Shown: positions 8,990 to 17,788 of the stretch, in pieces
Layout of the letters: every line of letters starts with the position of its first letter
How positions within the stretch are numbered: position 1 is the first letter of the stretch
Assembly: GCA_002280855.1 (NCBI GenBank)
Contig: NCEU01000004.1
Coordinates: forward strand, 62,688 to 126,687
Direction of reading: 5' to 3'
From: Sphingomonadales bacterium 32-65-25
GTDB taxonomy: Bacteria; Pseudomonadota; Alphaproteobacteria; Sphingomonadales; Sphingomonadaceae
Length of the DNA stretch: 64,000 bases
Position numbers and translations under genes: made by a program
Notes under the pieces: model-generated
Database searches by the model: none
What the model was told of the DNA's origin: nothing
The model's input: only the letters and a program-made list of their open reading frames with translations

Positions 8990-9914
8990 GGGCTCCGTGG
9001 TTACGCCGCCTGCCCCCACCAACGCAACGCCAGACGCGGTCAAGAGCTGGATCGACCTGCTACCGGCGGGTGCGCAGGCCTATGCCCGCCTCGCCCGGCT
9101 TGATCGGCCAGCCGGCACCTGGCTGCTGTTGTGGCCGTGCATTGCCGGGCTGGCGCTGGCCGGCGGTTTGCAACGCGCGCCGTGGCTGGTGCTGTGGTTT
9201 GGCCTTGGCAGCATCGCCATGCGCGGGGCCGGCTGCGTGTGGAACGATATCGTCGATCGCGATCTTGATGCCCAGGTGGAGCGCACCCGCGATCGCCCGG
9301 TCGCCTCGGGCCGGATATCGGTGAAGGCGGCGCTGGCCTTTGCGGTGGCGCTGTCGTTGATCGGCCTCGTCGTACTGCTGCAACTGCGCGGGCTGGCCCA
9401 GATCGTCGCGCTGGCCAGCCTGATCCCGGTGGCGGCCTATCCCTTCATGAAGCGCATCACCTGGTGGCCGCAGGCCTGGCTGGGCCTCACCTTCAACTGG
9501 GGGGCACTGGTCGGCTGGACGGCGGTGGCGCCCGTCGAAGCCCCGGCCATGTGGCTGCTGTGGGCCGGCGGCATCGCCTGGACGCTGGGATACGACACGA
9601 TCTACGCCCTGCAGGATATCGAGGATGATGCGCTGGCCGGCATCAAATCCTCCGCTCGCGCGCTGGGGCCCAAGGCGCGCGCCGGCGTAGCGGGCTTTTA
9701 TGTTTTGGCGCTGGCGCTGTGGGCAGCCGCCCTGTGGATCGTCGCCGGTCAGGCGCTGGCCGTGCTGGCGTTGCTGCCGCTGGCCGCGCAACTGGGCTGG
9801 CAGGTGGTGAAACTGGCCGATACCGCGCCGGCCAACGCACTGCTGCTGTTCCGTTCCAATCGGCTGGCTGGTGCACTGTGGGCGGCGGCCTGTGCGTCTG
9901 TGGGTCTGGCCTGA
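8988..9914 (+). CDS. ubiA: 4-hydroxybenzoate polyprenyltransferase
   Basis: Integral membrane prenyltransferase that attaches the polyprenyl chain to 4-hydroxybenzoate in ubiquinone synthesis. The 308-residue product has about eight to nine hydrophobic segments and both Asp-rich sites: NDIVDRDLD (with the following ERTRDRPVASG) and YDTIYALQDIEDD. These bind Mg-diphosphate. RLDRPAGTWLLLWP near residue 35 is typical of the family. ATG 8988 is likely, although GTG 8997 is also in frame and N-terminal conservation is weak. It is divergent from rsmE with overlapping start codons, so its promoter must lie inside rsmE. Confidence 0.94.
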   Translation: MGSVVTPPAPTNATPDAVKSWIDLLPAGAQAYARLARLDRPAGTWLLLWPCIAGLALAGGLQRAPWLVLWFGLGSIAMRGAGCVWNDIVDRDLDAQVERTRDRPVASGRISVKAALAFAVALSLIGLVVLLQLRGLAQIVALASLIPVAAYPFMKRITWWPQAWLGLTFNWGALVGWTAVAPVEAPAMWLLWAGGIAWTLGYDTIYALQDIEDDALAGIKSSARALGPKARAGVAGFYVLALALWAAALWIVAGQALAVLALLPLAAQLGWQVVKLADTAPANALLLFRSNRLAGALWAAACASVGLA

Positions 9915-9922
9915 ACGCAGCT

Positions 9923-9954
9923 GCGGGCCTGCCCCTGGGTTGGAACAGGCCCGC
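9923..9954 (+). terminator. Hairpin after ubiA
   Basis: Perfect 9-bp inverted repeat GCGGGCCTG / CAGGCCCGC with a 14-base loop, starting eight bases after the ubiA stop. A short T-rich tail (TGTTATTTG) follows a few bases on. It probably ends the ubiA transcript, though the T-tract is imperfect. The remaining gap to pmbA shows nothing else clear. Confidence 0.55.
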
Positions 9955-10113
9955 GCGCCCTGTTATTTGCCGACATCAGGCTGGCCCACCCATCACCCGT
10001 GTCGAACTGATCGAAGTGTCTCATGGCGCGCTGTCGTCTCATTGCACGAATTCGACAAAGAGACGCAGTGATTGGGCCGTGACAGCGGCAGCCCACCACC
10101 CTACATCTGGGCC

Positions 10114-11460
10114 ATGCTGTCCCCTGATGATGCCCTCACCCGCCTTGATGCCGCCCTTGCTGCCGCCCGCGCTGCGGGGGCCGATGCCGCCGACGCGCTG
10201 TATGTCGGCGATGGCGCCACCTCCATTTCGGTCCGTCTCGGCAAGTTGGAGGATATCGGCCGCGCCGAGGGCGAGGAAATCGGTATCCGCGTGTTTGTTG
10301 GCCAGCGTTCGGCCAGCGTCTCTTCTTCCGATCTGACGCCGTCGGCCCTGCGCGAAGCGGCAGAGCGCGCTGTCGCCATGGCGCGGCTGGCCCCCGAAGA
10401 CCCTTATGCCGGCCTGGCCCCCGAAGATCGGCTGGCGCGCGGGCCGTTTGCGGAACTCGATGTTGATGATCCCACCGAGATCAGCGCAGCGGCCCTGAAG
10501 TTACGCGCGCTGGAATGCGAGGATGCTGCCCGCGCCATCGAAGGCATCACCAACAGCGAAGGCGCCGGCGCCGCAGCCGGGACAGTTGTGATGGCACTGG
10601 CCACGTCGACGGGCTTTCGCGGCGGCAAGAAATCGACCAGCCACAGCCTTTCCGCCAGCGTGGTCGCCGGCACCGGCAGCGACATGCAGCGCGATTATGC
10701 CTGGCACAGCGCCCGCTATCTGGCCGATGTCGAATCCGCCGAGGACATCGGCACCCGCGCCGGCCAGCGCGCCATCAACCGCCTGCACCCGATCAAGCTG
10801 GCCAGTGGGCAGATGCCGATCCTGTTCGATCCGCGCGTGTCGTCCACGCTGCTCGGCCATCTTGTCGGCGCCATCACCGGCAGCGCCATCGCGCGTGGCA
10901 CCAGCTTCCTGAAAGACAAGCTTGGCCAGATGATCCTGCCCGCCGGCCTGTCGATGATCGATGATCCGCTGCGCCGCCGCGGCCTCAGGAGCCGCGCCTT
11001 TGATGGCGAAGGCCTGGCCGCACATCGCACTGCCATCATCGAACATGGCGTGCTGACCGGCTGGCTGATGGATGTGGCCAGCGCCAAACAATTGGGCCTC
11101 GCCCCCACCGGCCATGCCAGCCGCGGCACCTCCGGACCGCCGGGCGCCGGCACCACCAACCTGCACCTGGAAGGCGGCACCGCCACCCCGGCCGAACTGA
11201 TGGCCGATATCAAGCAGGGCGTACTCGTTACCGAGCTGATCGGCATGGGCGTCAACGGGCTGACCGGCGATTACAGTCGGGGAGCCAGCGGCTATCTGAT
11301 CGAAAATGGCGAGATCACGCGGCCGGTGGCGGAAATCACCATCGCCGGCAATCTGATCGAGATGTATGCCCGCATGATCGCCGGCAATGATCTTGAATTT
11401 CGTCATGCCAGCAATGCGCCCACGCTGCGCATCGATGGCATGATGGTGGCGGGCAGTTGA
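10114..11460 (+). CDS. pmbA: TldD/PmbA family protein (TldE-like subunit)
   Basis: 448-residue member of the TldD/PmbA (TldE) metalloprotease family. TldD-TldE complexes trim peptides such as microcin precursors and the CcdA antitoxin. This protein lacks the HExxH zinc motif of TldD, so it corresponds to the TldE/PmbA subunit. Visible conserved parts are RLGKLEDIGRAEGEEIGIRV (N-terminal), ILFDPRVSSTLLGHLVGAI, TSGPPGAGTTNLHLEGG and ELIGMGVNGLTGDYSRGASG. The start ATG 10114 (MLSPDDALTRL) gives a conventional N-terminus. The stop overlaps the TTG start of the next gene (TTGA). The TldD partner is not in the window. Confidence 0.9.
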   Translation: MLSPDDALTRLDAALAAARAAGADAADALYVGDGATSISVRLGKLEDIGRAEGEEIGIRVFVGQRSASVSSSDLTPSALREAAERAVAMARLAPEDPYAGLAPEDRLARGPFAELDVDDPTEISAAALKLRALECEDAARAIEGITNSEGAGAAAGTVVMALATSTGFRGGKKSTSHSLSASVVAGTGSDMQRDYAWHSARYLADVESAEDIGTRAGQRAINRLHPIKLASGQMPILFDPRVSSTLLGHLVGAITGSAIARGTSFLKDKLGQMILPAGLSMIDDPLRRRGLRSRAFDGEGLAAHRTAIIEHGVLTGWLMDVASAKQLGLAPTGHASRGTSGPPGAGTTNLHLEGGTATPAELMADIKQGVLVTELIGMGVNGLTGDYSRGASGYLIENGEITRPVAEITIAGNLIEMYARMIAGNDLEFRHASNAPTLRIDGMMVAGS

Positions 11461-12293
11461 ACCCGCACAGCCCGTCGGCGCGCGACGCTGATCTGGCGCT
11501 TGCGGCCGAAATCGCCGGCAATGCCGGGCGCATCGCCATGGCGCATTTTGGCCGGTCGCCGGCCCGGTGGAACAAGGAAGATGGCAGCCCGGTGTGCGCG
11601 GCTGACATGGCGGTGAATGAGTATCTGAAGGGCGTGATCACCGCCGCCCGCCCGGATGATGGCTGGCTGTCGGAGGAAAGCGCCGACAGCGCGGCCCGGC
11701 TGGAACGCCGACGGGTGTGGGTGATCGATCCCATCGACGGCACCCGCGATTTCCTGCGCGGCCGGACAGGCTGGGCGGTATCGGTGGCGCTGGTCGAAGC
11801 CGGCACCGTGGTCGCTGCCGTGCTCAACGCGCCGGCGCAGGATCGGCTCTATGCCGCCGGCGTCGGGCGCGGCGCGACCTTGAATGGCAAGCGCCTCGCC
11901 GTGTCGGGCCTCGCCACGCTGGACGGCGTGCGCCTGCCCATCGACCAGCCCAATCTGAACGCCAGTTTCTGGCCGTCACCCTGGCCTGGCACCGCCGTGA
12001 CCAAGCCCAACAGCCTGGCGTTGCGCATGGCGATGCTGGCGGCTGACGAGGCGGACGCCTGGGTGGAAGGGCGCAGCATCGCCGAATGGGATGTGGCGGC
12101 CGCCAGCCTGATCCTGGCCGAAGCCGGCGGCGTGCTGACGGATCGCCACGGCGCAACATTGGCGTTCAACCAGCCGCAACCGGTGATCCATGGCCTTGCT
12201 GCCGCCACGCCGGCGCTGCACGGCGAAGTGCTGGCGCGGCTTGATCATGCGCTCAAGGCTTTTGCCGCCCGCCGGCGGGGGCTTGCCGCCTGA
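11457..12293 (+). CDS. Inositol monophosphatase / CysQ family phosphatase
   Basis: Mg-dependent, Li-sensitive-type phosphatase, 278 residues. Motifs are complete: WLSEESAD (metal Glu-Glu), WVIDPIDGTRDFLRG (metal Asp-x-x-Asp-Gly-Thr), and EWDVAAASLILAEAGG near the C-terminus. The family includes inositol monophosphatases, 3'(2'),5'-bisphosphate nucleotidase CysQ and histidinol phosphatases; the exact substrate cannot be settled here. The start appears to be TTG 11457, overlapping the pmbA stop as TTGA. The next in-frame ATG (codon 27) would remove part of the first conserved helix. The pairing with pmbA by overlap implies co-translation. Confidence 0.88.
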   Translation: MNPHSPSARDADLALAAEIAGNAGRIAMAHFGRSPARWNKEDGSPVCAADMAVNEYLKGVITAARPDDGWLSEESADSAARLERRRVWVIDPIDGTRDFLRGRTGWAVSVALVEAGTVVAAVLNAPAQDRLYAAGVGRGATLNGKRLAVSGLATLDGVRLPIDQPNLNASFWPSPWPGTAVTKPNSLALRMAMLAADEADAWVEGRSIAEWDVAAASLILAEAGGVLTDRHGATLAFNQPQPVIHGLAAATPALHGEVLARLDHALKAFAARRRGLAA

Positions 12294-12318
12294 AATCACA
12301 GGCTTGCGCCGCCCTGCC

Positions 12319-12340
12319 CAGCGCCACATTGTAGGCGCTG
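12319..12340 (+). promoter_or_regulatory. Hairpin abutting the ribosome-binding site of the MFS gene
   Basis: Perfect 7-bp inverted repeat CAGCGCC / GGCGCTG with an 8-base loop. It ends at the first G of GGGGAG, the ribosome-binding site for ATG 12351. It could be a weak terminator after the phosphatase gene or could affect access to the start. There is no T-run. Confidence 0.4.
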
Positions 12341-12350
12341 GGGAGAGACA

Positions 12351-13688
12351 ATGGCCGCACCACTCAAACGCCTGACGCTGGCCGCCTTTGCCGCGCCCTG
12401 CCTGCCGCTCACTGGCGTCGGTCTGCCGCTGATTGTCTATCTGCCGCCGTACTATGCCGGCACGCTTGGGCTGGATCTGGCGCTGACCGGCATCATCTTT
12501 TCTGCTGTGCGCTGGATCGATCTGCCATTGGATATCGTGTTCGGCCACGGGATCGATCGCACTGATACGAAATGGGGCCGGTTCCGGCCTTGGATGGTCA
12601 TCGGCGGGTTGGTGATGATGGCCGGGCTGGCACTGGTCTTCTTTGCCGCACCCGGTCTGTCACCGCTGCGCGCCTTCCTGGGTCTGTTGCTGATGTATAC
12701 CGGCTATTCGGCAGCGGCTGTGGCGCACACCAGCTGGGGCCAGGCACTATCAACCGATTATCACGAACGCAGCCGCATTTTCGGCTGGTGGCAGGGCACC
12801 AACATGATCGCGTTGATGGGCCTGCTGGCGGTGCCGCCGCTGGTCAATGCGCTGGGCCCGCGCTGGGGGCTGGAGCCTTCGACGGCGCTGGGCGTGCACG
12901 CCATGGGCTGGGTGTTGCTGGCACTGATGCTGCCGGCGTTGCTGGCGGTGTCCACCGGTGTCCCCGATGGTGCGCCCCTCCATGCCTCGCCACACGGCTG
13001 GGGCGATGTGAAGACCGCATTGAAACGGCCGTTGTTGCAGCGACTGCTGCTGATCGATCTGCTCGCCACCCTGCCTGCCGGTTTTGGCGGTGCGCTGCTG
13101 GTATTCTTTTTCGAAGCCGCACGCGGCTTTTCGCAGGTCGATGCCCGCCTGCTGCTGCTGTTCTATTTCGCCGCCGGCCTGATCGGCGCGCCGCTGTGGG
13201 GCTGGGTGGCGCGGCGCACCTCGAAACACATGGCGGTGGCCTGGGCCATTGGCAGCTATGCCGTGCTGCACATGGGCCTGGTGCTGGCACCCAATGCCGG
13301 TTTCTGGGTGGCGGCTGCCGGCATGTTGCTGGCTGGCATCCCGGCCGTTGCACCGCCGTTCCTGGTGCGCGCCATGCTGGCCGATGTCACCGATGCCGAA
13401 ACGCTCGCCACCGGGCGCAGCAATGCCGGGCTCTATTATGCCGTGCTGGTGGGGGTGCAGAAGCTTGGTTACGCGATACCGGTGGGCTTGGCCTATGCCG
13501 TGCTCGACGCCGTGGGCTTTGATGCCAAGCTGGGTGCAGCCAACACGCAATCCGCCATCGATGGCCTCGTGATGCTGTTCCTGGTGCCACCGGTGGTGAG
13601 CGCAGTGGGCGCCGCCTGGCTGGCGCGCGGCTGGACCATCGATCGCGCCGCCCAGCAACAGATCATCGCCGAATTGCACGGCAAATGA
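12351..13688 (+). CDS. GPH-type sugar:cation symporter (MFS)
   Basis: Inner-membrane transporter of the glycoside-pentoside-hexuronide (MelB-like) branch of the major facilitator superfamily, 445 residues with about twelve hydrophobic segments. Diagnostic features are the cytoplasmic loop GIDRTDTKWGRFRPWMVIGG between helices 2 and 3, and FGWWQGTNM in the central region. GPH transporters couple uptake of glycosides to H+ or Na+; the substrate here is unknown. It starts at ATG 12351 after GGGGAGAGACA. It is 57 bases downstream of the phosphatase and 25 bases upstream of the glutathione S-transferase, so all may be co-transcribed. Confidence 0.85.
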   Translation: MAAPLKRLTLAAFAAPCLPLTGVGLPLIVYLPPYYAGTLGLDLALTGIIFSAVRWIDLPLDIVFGHGIDRTDTKWGRFRPWMVIGGLVMMAGLALVFFAAPGLSPLRAFLGLLLMYTGYSAAAVAHTSWGQALSTDYHERSRIFGWWQGTNMIALMGLLAVPPLVNALGPRWGLEPSTALGVHAMGWVLLALMLPALLAVSTGVPDGAPLHASPHGWGDVKTALKRPLLQRLLLIDLLATLPAGFGGALLVFFFEAARGFSQVDARLLLLFYFAAGLIGAPLWGWVARRTSKHMAVAWAIGSYAVLHMGLVLAPNAGFWVAAAGMLLAGIPAVAPPFLVRAMLADVTDAETLATGRSNAGLYYAVLVGVQKLGYAIPVGLAYAVLDAVGFDAKLGAANTQSAIDGLVMLFLVPPVVSAVGAAWLARGWTIDRAAQQQIIAELHGK

Positions 13689-13713
13689 ACCCGCAAGCCA
13701 AGGAGAGTACAGC

Positions 13714-14325
13714 ATGAAATTCTATGACAGCATCGGCCCCAACCCGCGCGTGGTGCGCATGGCCATGGCCGAAAAGGGCATCACGCTGCCCACCGAAACC
13801 ATCGACATCATGGCCGGCGTCAACCGCAGCGGTGATTATATCAAGAAGGTGCCGGCCGGCAGCACGCCGGCGCTGGAGCTGGATGACGGCCGCATCGTGA
13901 GCGAAATCACCGTGATCGCCGAGTATCTGGAAGAGATTCACCCCGCTCCCGCCATCATCGGCACCACGCCGGAAGAACGCGCCGAGACCCGCAAATGGCT
14001 GCGGATCATCGATCTGGGCTATTGCGAAACGATGGCCAACGGCTTTCGCGCCACGCAGGGCCGGCCGATGTTCGAACCGCGCTTCCCGATCATGTCGGAA
14101 AGCGGCGGCGAGGAGTTGAAGGCGCTGGCCGCGAATAAGCTGCTCTGGCTCGATGGGCTGATGAAGGGCGAGTTCGTCTGCGGCGATCGCTTCACCCTGG
14201 CCGATATCCTGCTGTTCTGCTTCATCGAGTTTGGCGCCCAGGTCGGCCAGCCGCTGCCCGATGGCCTCACTTGGCTGCCGGCGTGGCACAAGCGCGTGGC
14301 CGCCCGGCCCTCTGCCGCTGCCTGA
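13714..14325 (+). CDS. Glutathione S-transferase
   Basis: Cytosolic glutathione transferase, 203 residues. The N-terminal thioredoxin-like domain includes VPAGSTPALELDDGRIVSEITVIAEYLEE, where the cis-Pro (STPAL) and the Glu/Ser glutathione-binding pair are visible. A helical C-terminal domain follows with GDRFTLADILLFCFIEFG, the usual N-capping box. ATG 13714 is preceded by AAGGAGAG. It ends 18 bases from the convergent TPM-domain gene. A class assignment or substrate cannot be made from this alone. Confidence 0.92.
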   Translation: MKFYDSIGPNPRVVRMAMAEKGITLPTETIDIMAGVNRSGDYIKKVPAGSTPALELDDGRIVSEITVIAEYLEEIHPAPAIIGTTPEERAETRKWLRIIDLGYCETMANGFRATQGRPMFEPRFPIMSESGGEELKALAANKLLWLDGLMKGEFVCGDRFTLADILLFCFIEFGAQVGQPLPDGLTWLPAWHKRVAARPSAAA

Positions 14326-14343
14326 GGACCGCCGCCCGGCGCG

Positions 14344-15012
14344 TCAGATCTCGATCAGCGCGTCGGGCAGTTCGTTCACATCGCCGGCCTGCACCGGCAG
14401 ATGCGCAGCCAGCACGGCGCCGGCGCGTCCGATCGCCGTCACCAGGCCATCGGCGGCGCGACCGGCCTTGATGCCGGCGATCAGCGCCGCGATGGTTTCG
14501 GCCCATTCGTCGGCCGACACCCGGGTAAACACAGCCTCATCGGCGATCACCTCGGCCACATGTTCGGCCTCGTCCAGATAGAGCAGCACGCCGGTGCGGC
14601 CTTGCGTGGCGGTCAGGCCGCGCGCCCGGAACTGCATCATCGCGGCATGGTGCACCCGATCCCGCCGCAACCCGCGCGGGGTGAGCGCCCGGTCCAGCCG
14701 AAGGCCGGCCACCAGCGCCAGCGTGACGACAAACACCAGCGCCTGCACGGCGGCAAAGCCTTCGATGCCGTGCGTTTCCCGCGTGGCGGCGTCGATCGTG
14801 TCCCAATCGGGGAACAGCAAGGATGGCATCCACCCGGCCAGCACCGCCAGGAACGGCAGGGTGAAGGCCGCCAGCACCGCTGTTGCCAGCATGGTCGCGG
14901 CGTAACGATGCGAGCGGGTGTTGATGATCACCACGATTTCGCCGGCCGTGTTGGTTTCGGCCTGCGCGATGGCCGCAGCGATGCGGGCGCGATCGGTGTC
15001 GTTGAACAGCAT
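14344..15012 (-). CDS. TPM-domain membrane-associated protein
   Basis: 222-residue protein whose N-terminal part resembles the TPM/DUF477 domain (RIAAAIAQAETNTAGEIVVIINTRS). One or two hydrophobic helices around residues 40-65 and 90-110 follow, then a second segment with GVLLYLDEAEHVAEVIADEAV, also a TPM feature. ATG 15012 overlaps the stop of the upstream gene as TGATG. This excludes the longer frame reaching 15135, whose Arg-rich N-terminus is only antisense to a Gly-rich coding stretch. It is the last gene of the lemA operon. TPM proteins paired with LemA are common, and their biochemical role is poorly known. Confidence 0.82.
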   Translation of the reverse strand: MLFNDTDRARIAAAIAQAETNTAGEIVVIINTRSHRYAATMLATAVLAAFTLPFLAVLAGWMPSLLFPDWDTIDAATRETHGIEGFAAVQALVFVVTLALVAGLRLDRALTPRGLRRDRVHHAAMMQFRARGLTATQGRTGVLLYLDEAEHVAEVIADEAVFTRVSADEWAETIAALIAGIKAGRAADGLVTAIGRAGAVLAAHLPVQAGDVNELPDALIEI

Positions 15013-15806
15013 CACCAATCCCCCGAAGCGCCGCCGCCGCCGAAGCTGCCACCGCCGCCCGAAAAGCCGCCAAAGCCGCCGCCACCGCCACCGCCGCCAC
15101 CACCGCTCCAGTTGCCGCCGATACCGGGGCCCCACAGGATCACGGGGCCACTACGCCGCCCGCGCGAACCGCGACGCGAGGCGATGATGATCCAGACGAT
15201 GATGATGATCAGCCAGACCAGCGCGCCCCAGCCGGGGCTGTCGCCTGCGTCGGCGCTCGCCGCCTTGGCCTGGGCCGCAAAGGCAGCCTGTTCCTCCGGC
15301 GGCAGTTGCAGCAGCGCGATCAGTTGATCGGCACCGGCTGCCACCCCGCCAGCAATATCGCCGGCCTTGAAGCGCGGCACGATCGCCTGCCGGATGATGC
15401 GGCTGGACACCGCATCGGTCAGCACGCCTTCGAGGCCATAGCCAACCTCGATGCGCAATTTGCGTTGGGCCGGCGCAACCAGCAGGATGGCGCCGTTGTT
15501 GGTGCCCTTCTGGCCGATGCCCCAGGCCCGGCCCAGCTGATAGCCATATTCGTCGATCTCATAACCCTGCAGATCGGGCACGGTTGCCACCACCAGCTGG
15601 GTGCCGGTCGTGTCTTCCAGCGCCTTCAGCTTGGCCTCAAGCGCTGCCGCTGTCTCAGCCGGCAACACGCCAGCCGCGTCGGTGACGCGGCCGGTCAGTT
15701 TCGGGAAGGTCGGCTCAGCCGCCGCCGGCAGCGCGGTGAACAAGGCCCACAGCGCCGCCAGCAGCAAAGCCAGGGCCGGCAGGTTACTCCGGCGCAGCGC
15801 CGTCAT
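15012..15806 (-). CDS. TPM-domain (YgcG-like) exported protein with Gly-rich tail
   Basis: 264-residue protein: signal peptide (residues 1-30, ending AAAEP), TPM domain (about 35-160; LTGRVTDAAGVLP, TGTQLVVATVPDLQGYEIDEYGYQLGR, LRIEVGYGLEGVLTDA), a transmembrane helix (about 195-213, WLIIIIVWIIIA), a basic stretch, and a tail made almost wholly of Gly with Ser and Phe (GGGGGFGGFSGGGG). This architecture is typical of YgcG-like proteins. It is co-transcribed with lemA (25-base gap) and overlaps the next TPM gene by one base. The Gly-rich tail is probably disordered and lies outside or inside the membrane depending on topology, which is not settled. Confidence 0.88.
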   Translation of the reverse strand: MTALRRSNLPALALLLAALWALFTALPAAAEPTFPKLTGRVTDAAGVLPAETAAALEAKLKALEDTTGTQLVVATVPDLQGYEIDEYGYQLGRAWGIGQKGTNNGAILLVAPAQRKLRIEVGYGLEGVLTDAVSSRIIRQAIVPRFKAGDIAGGVAAGADQLIALLQLPPEEQAAFAAQAKAASADAGDSPGWGALVWLIIIIVWIIIASRRGSRGRRSGPVILWGPGIGGNWSGGGGGGGGGGFGGFSGGGGSFGGGGASGDW

Positions 15807-15831
15807 TGGTCGTGCTCCCCGAACGGGGGTT

Positions 15832-16431
15832 TCAGAACTTCACCTCGGGCGCCTTGTCGGCATTCACCGTCGTGGCCTTGAACGGCGCAATCGGCTCGGC
15901 GCCATAAACCACCTTGGCAGTGATCAGCGACGGGAAGGTGCGGATTTCGGTGTTATAATCCTGCACCGCCATGTTGTAATCCCGGCGCGCCACGGTGATG
16001 CGGTTTTCGGTGCCTTCCAGCTGACTTTGCAGCTGCAAGAACAGCTCGTTGGATTTCAGATCGGGATATTTCTCCACCGTGACCAGCAAGCGGCCCAGCG
16101 ATTGGCCAAGCGCACCCTGCGCCTGTTCGAACCGGGCCATCTGCGCCGGATCCGACAGCTTGGTCGGGTCCACCGTTACCTGGCTGGCGCTGGCGCGGGC
16201 CTTGGTCACGGCTTCCAGAACGTCCTTTTCCTGGGCGGCATAGCCCTTCACCGTGCTGACCAAGTTGGGAATCAGATCAGCGCGGCGCTGATACTGGTTT
16301 TCCACATCGGCCCACTTGGCCTTCACCGCCTCTTCCTTGGCGGGAATGGTGTTGACGCCGCAGCCCGACAGCAGCAGCGCGGTGCCGGCCAGTGCGGCCA
16401 GCGCGGCGGGACGACGAAGGGCCTTGGTCAT
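15832..16431 (-). CDS. lemA: LemA family lipoprotein
   Basis: 199-residue LemA-domain protein with a lipoprotein signal (lipobox LSGC). Conserved LemA features are WADVENQYQRRADLIPNLV, VTKARASASQ and YPDLKSNELFLQLQSQLEGTENRI, followed by RRDYNMAVQDYN. ATG 16431 (MTKALRRP) follows GGGAG by about eight bases and gives the lipoprotein signal directly; the longer frame adds non-signal sequence. It heads a leftward operon with the two TPM genes. It is divergent from mscL, leaving 128 bases for both promoters. Function of LemA proteins is not established; the operon pairing is conserved in many bacteria. Confidence 0.92.
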   Translation of the reverse strand: MTKALRRPAALAALAGTALLLSGCGVNTIPAKEEAVKAKWADVENQYQRRADLIPNLVSTVKGYAAQEKDVLEAVTKARASASQVTVDPTKLSDPAQMARFEQAQGALGQSLGRLLVTVEKYPDLKSNELFLQLQSQLEGTENRITVARRDYNMAVQDYNTEIRTFPSLITAKVVYGAEPIAPFKATTVNADKAPEVKF

Positions 16432-16559
16432 GGAAAAAGTCTCCCGTGGCAGCGGCTTGCGCGGGCCGCAGTTTATGGCAGAGTGTGAAAGATGTTCGCG
16501 CATTGATCGCCACAAGATAGTGCGCCTTGCTGCAATTCAACAGGGGGGGTGAAGAAATC

Positions 16560-17000
16560 ATGTTGCAAGAATTCAAGGCATTCATCGCGCGCGGCAATGT
16601 GCTGGATCTGGCCGTCGCCGTGATCATCGGCGCCGCTTTCGGTGCGGTTGTCACCAGCTTCACCGAAGACATGGTGATGCCGATCATTGGTCTGATATCG
16701 GGCGGAGCGGATTTCACCAGCCTGTTCGTCGTGCTGGGCAGTATCCCCGCCGATTACGCCGGCAGCCCCACCGATTACGAGGCCCTGAAAAAGGCCGGCG
16801 TGCCTCTGTTCGGCTATGGCAAGTTCGTCACCGCCTTCATAAACTTCGTCATCATCGCCTTTGTGATCTTCCTGATGGTGAAGGCGGCCAACAAGGCGAT
16901 GGCCAAACCGGCCGAGGCCCCGGCCGAACCGCCCGGCCCGACGCCGTCCGAAGCGCTGCTCGCCGAAATCCGCGATGAACTGCGGAAGGGCCGCGGTTGA
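16560..17000 (+). CDS. mscL: Large-conductance mechanosensitive channel
   Basis: Inner-membrane channel that opens under membrane tension to release solutes on osmotic downshock. The 146-residue protein has the N-terminal amphipathic start EFKAFIARGNVLDLAVAVIIGAAFG, TM1, a periplasmic loop and TM2 (FVTAFINFVIIAFVIFLMVKAANK). It ends with a charged helical tail (SEALLAEIRDELRKG). Length and order match the family. ATG 16560 follows a G-rich site (GGGGGGGTGAAG). The stop overlaps the TTG start of the next gene. Confidence 0.96.
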   Translation: MLQEFKAFIARGNVLDLAVAVIIGAAFGAVVTSFTEDMVMPIIGLISGGADFTSLFVVLGSIPADYAGSPTDYEALKKAGVPLFGYGKFVTAFINFVIIAFVIFLMVKAANKAMAKPAEAPAEPPGPTPSEALLAEIRDELRKGRG

Positions 17001-17773
17001 TCTCTGATCTGGCGGGACTGATCGATCTGGTGCCGCTGCCCGCCATTCCGGCGGTGCTGCTGGCCTTGTTCTTCGTCGCCGCCGAACTGGGCTTTCGTTA
17101 TCACCGCCGCTTTGGTGGTGAGGGCGGAGCCGAGGATGAAAGCCAGGTGCTCTCCACCGCCTTGCTGGTGCTGGCGCTGCTGCTGGGCTTCACCTTCTCG
17201 ATGGCGCTCAGCCGTTATGACGAGCGCCGCCAGCTGGTGGTGCAGGAAGCCAACGACATCGGCACCGCCTGGCTTCGCGCCGGGCTGGTGGCGGCGCCGC
17301 ATGGGCCGGCATTGCAGAACGCGCTGGCCGATTATGCAAGGATTCGGGTGACCAGCCCGCTGCCGCACGAAGCCGAAAAGCTCGCCCGTGCCGCCGCCCT
17401 GCGCAACCACGTATGGGCGATCACCGCCACGGCGCAGGCAACGCTGGACGGCCCGCGCGCCACCAATCTGGTCAGCGCCGTCAACGCCGTGCTCGACACG
17501 GGTACGCAGCGCGAAAAGGCCGTAGCGGCGCGGGTGCCCGGCGAGGTGATGCTGCTGCTGGTGATCTTTGCCTGCGTCGCCTGCTTCCTGCTCGGCTACA
17601 TGCTCGATGCCCATGGCCACCGCCACCGCTTTGCATCGGGCATTCTCTTCCTGCTGATGGGCCTCACCATCATGCTGATCCTCGATCTCGACCGGCCTGC
17701 CGACGGCGCCATCCTGATCGATCAATCGGCGATGGAGTCGCTGGTTGCCAGCCTTGCACCGACCGGCGGCTAA
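16997..17773 (+). CDS. Bestrophin-like (DUF4239-type) membrane protein
   Basis: 258-residue protein with two hydrophobic segments near the N-terminus (about 14-34 and 50-68) and two near the C-terminus (about 182-200 and 210-230). They flank a soluble middle part. SMALSRYDERRQLVVQEANDIGTAWLRAG is typical of the bestrophin-like DUF4239 family, whose function is unknown. The start appears to be TTG 16997, whose last two bases begin the mscL stop (TTGA), a coupling seen also at 11457. Co-translation with mscL suggests a membrane or osmotic context, which is inference only. Confidence 0.78.
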   Translation: MISDLAGLIDLVPLPAIPAVLLALFFVAAELGFRYHRRFGGEGGAEDESQVLSTALLVLALLLGFTFSMALSRYDERRQLVVQEANDIGTAWLRAGLVAAPHGPALQNALADYARIRVTSPLPHEAEKLARAAALRNHVWAITATAQATLDGPRATNLVSAVNAVLDTGTQREKAVAARVPGEVMLLLVIFACVACFLLGYMLDAHGHRHRFASGILFLLMGLTIMLILDLDRPADGAILIDQSAMESLVASLAPTGG

Positions 17774-17788
17774 CGGCAGGATGGCACC

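Noticed and set aside
15030..15115. Simple-sequence repeat of GCC/GCCACC units
   Set aside because: It encodes the Gly-rich tail of the YgcG-like protein and is not a separate repeat element.
14344..15135. Extended N-terminus (Arg/Trp-rich) for the second TPM gene
   Set aside because: The extra 41 residues are the out-of-frame reading of the Gly-rich tail of the upstream gene; ATG 15012 in a TGATG overlap is a better start.
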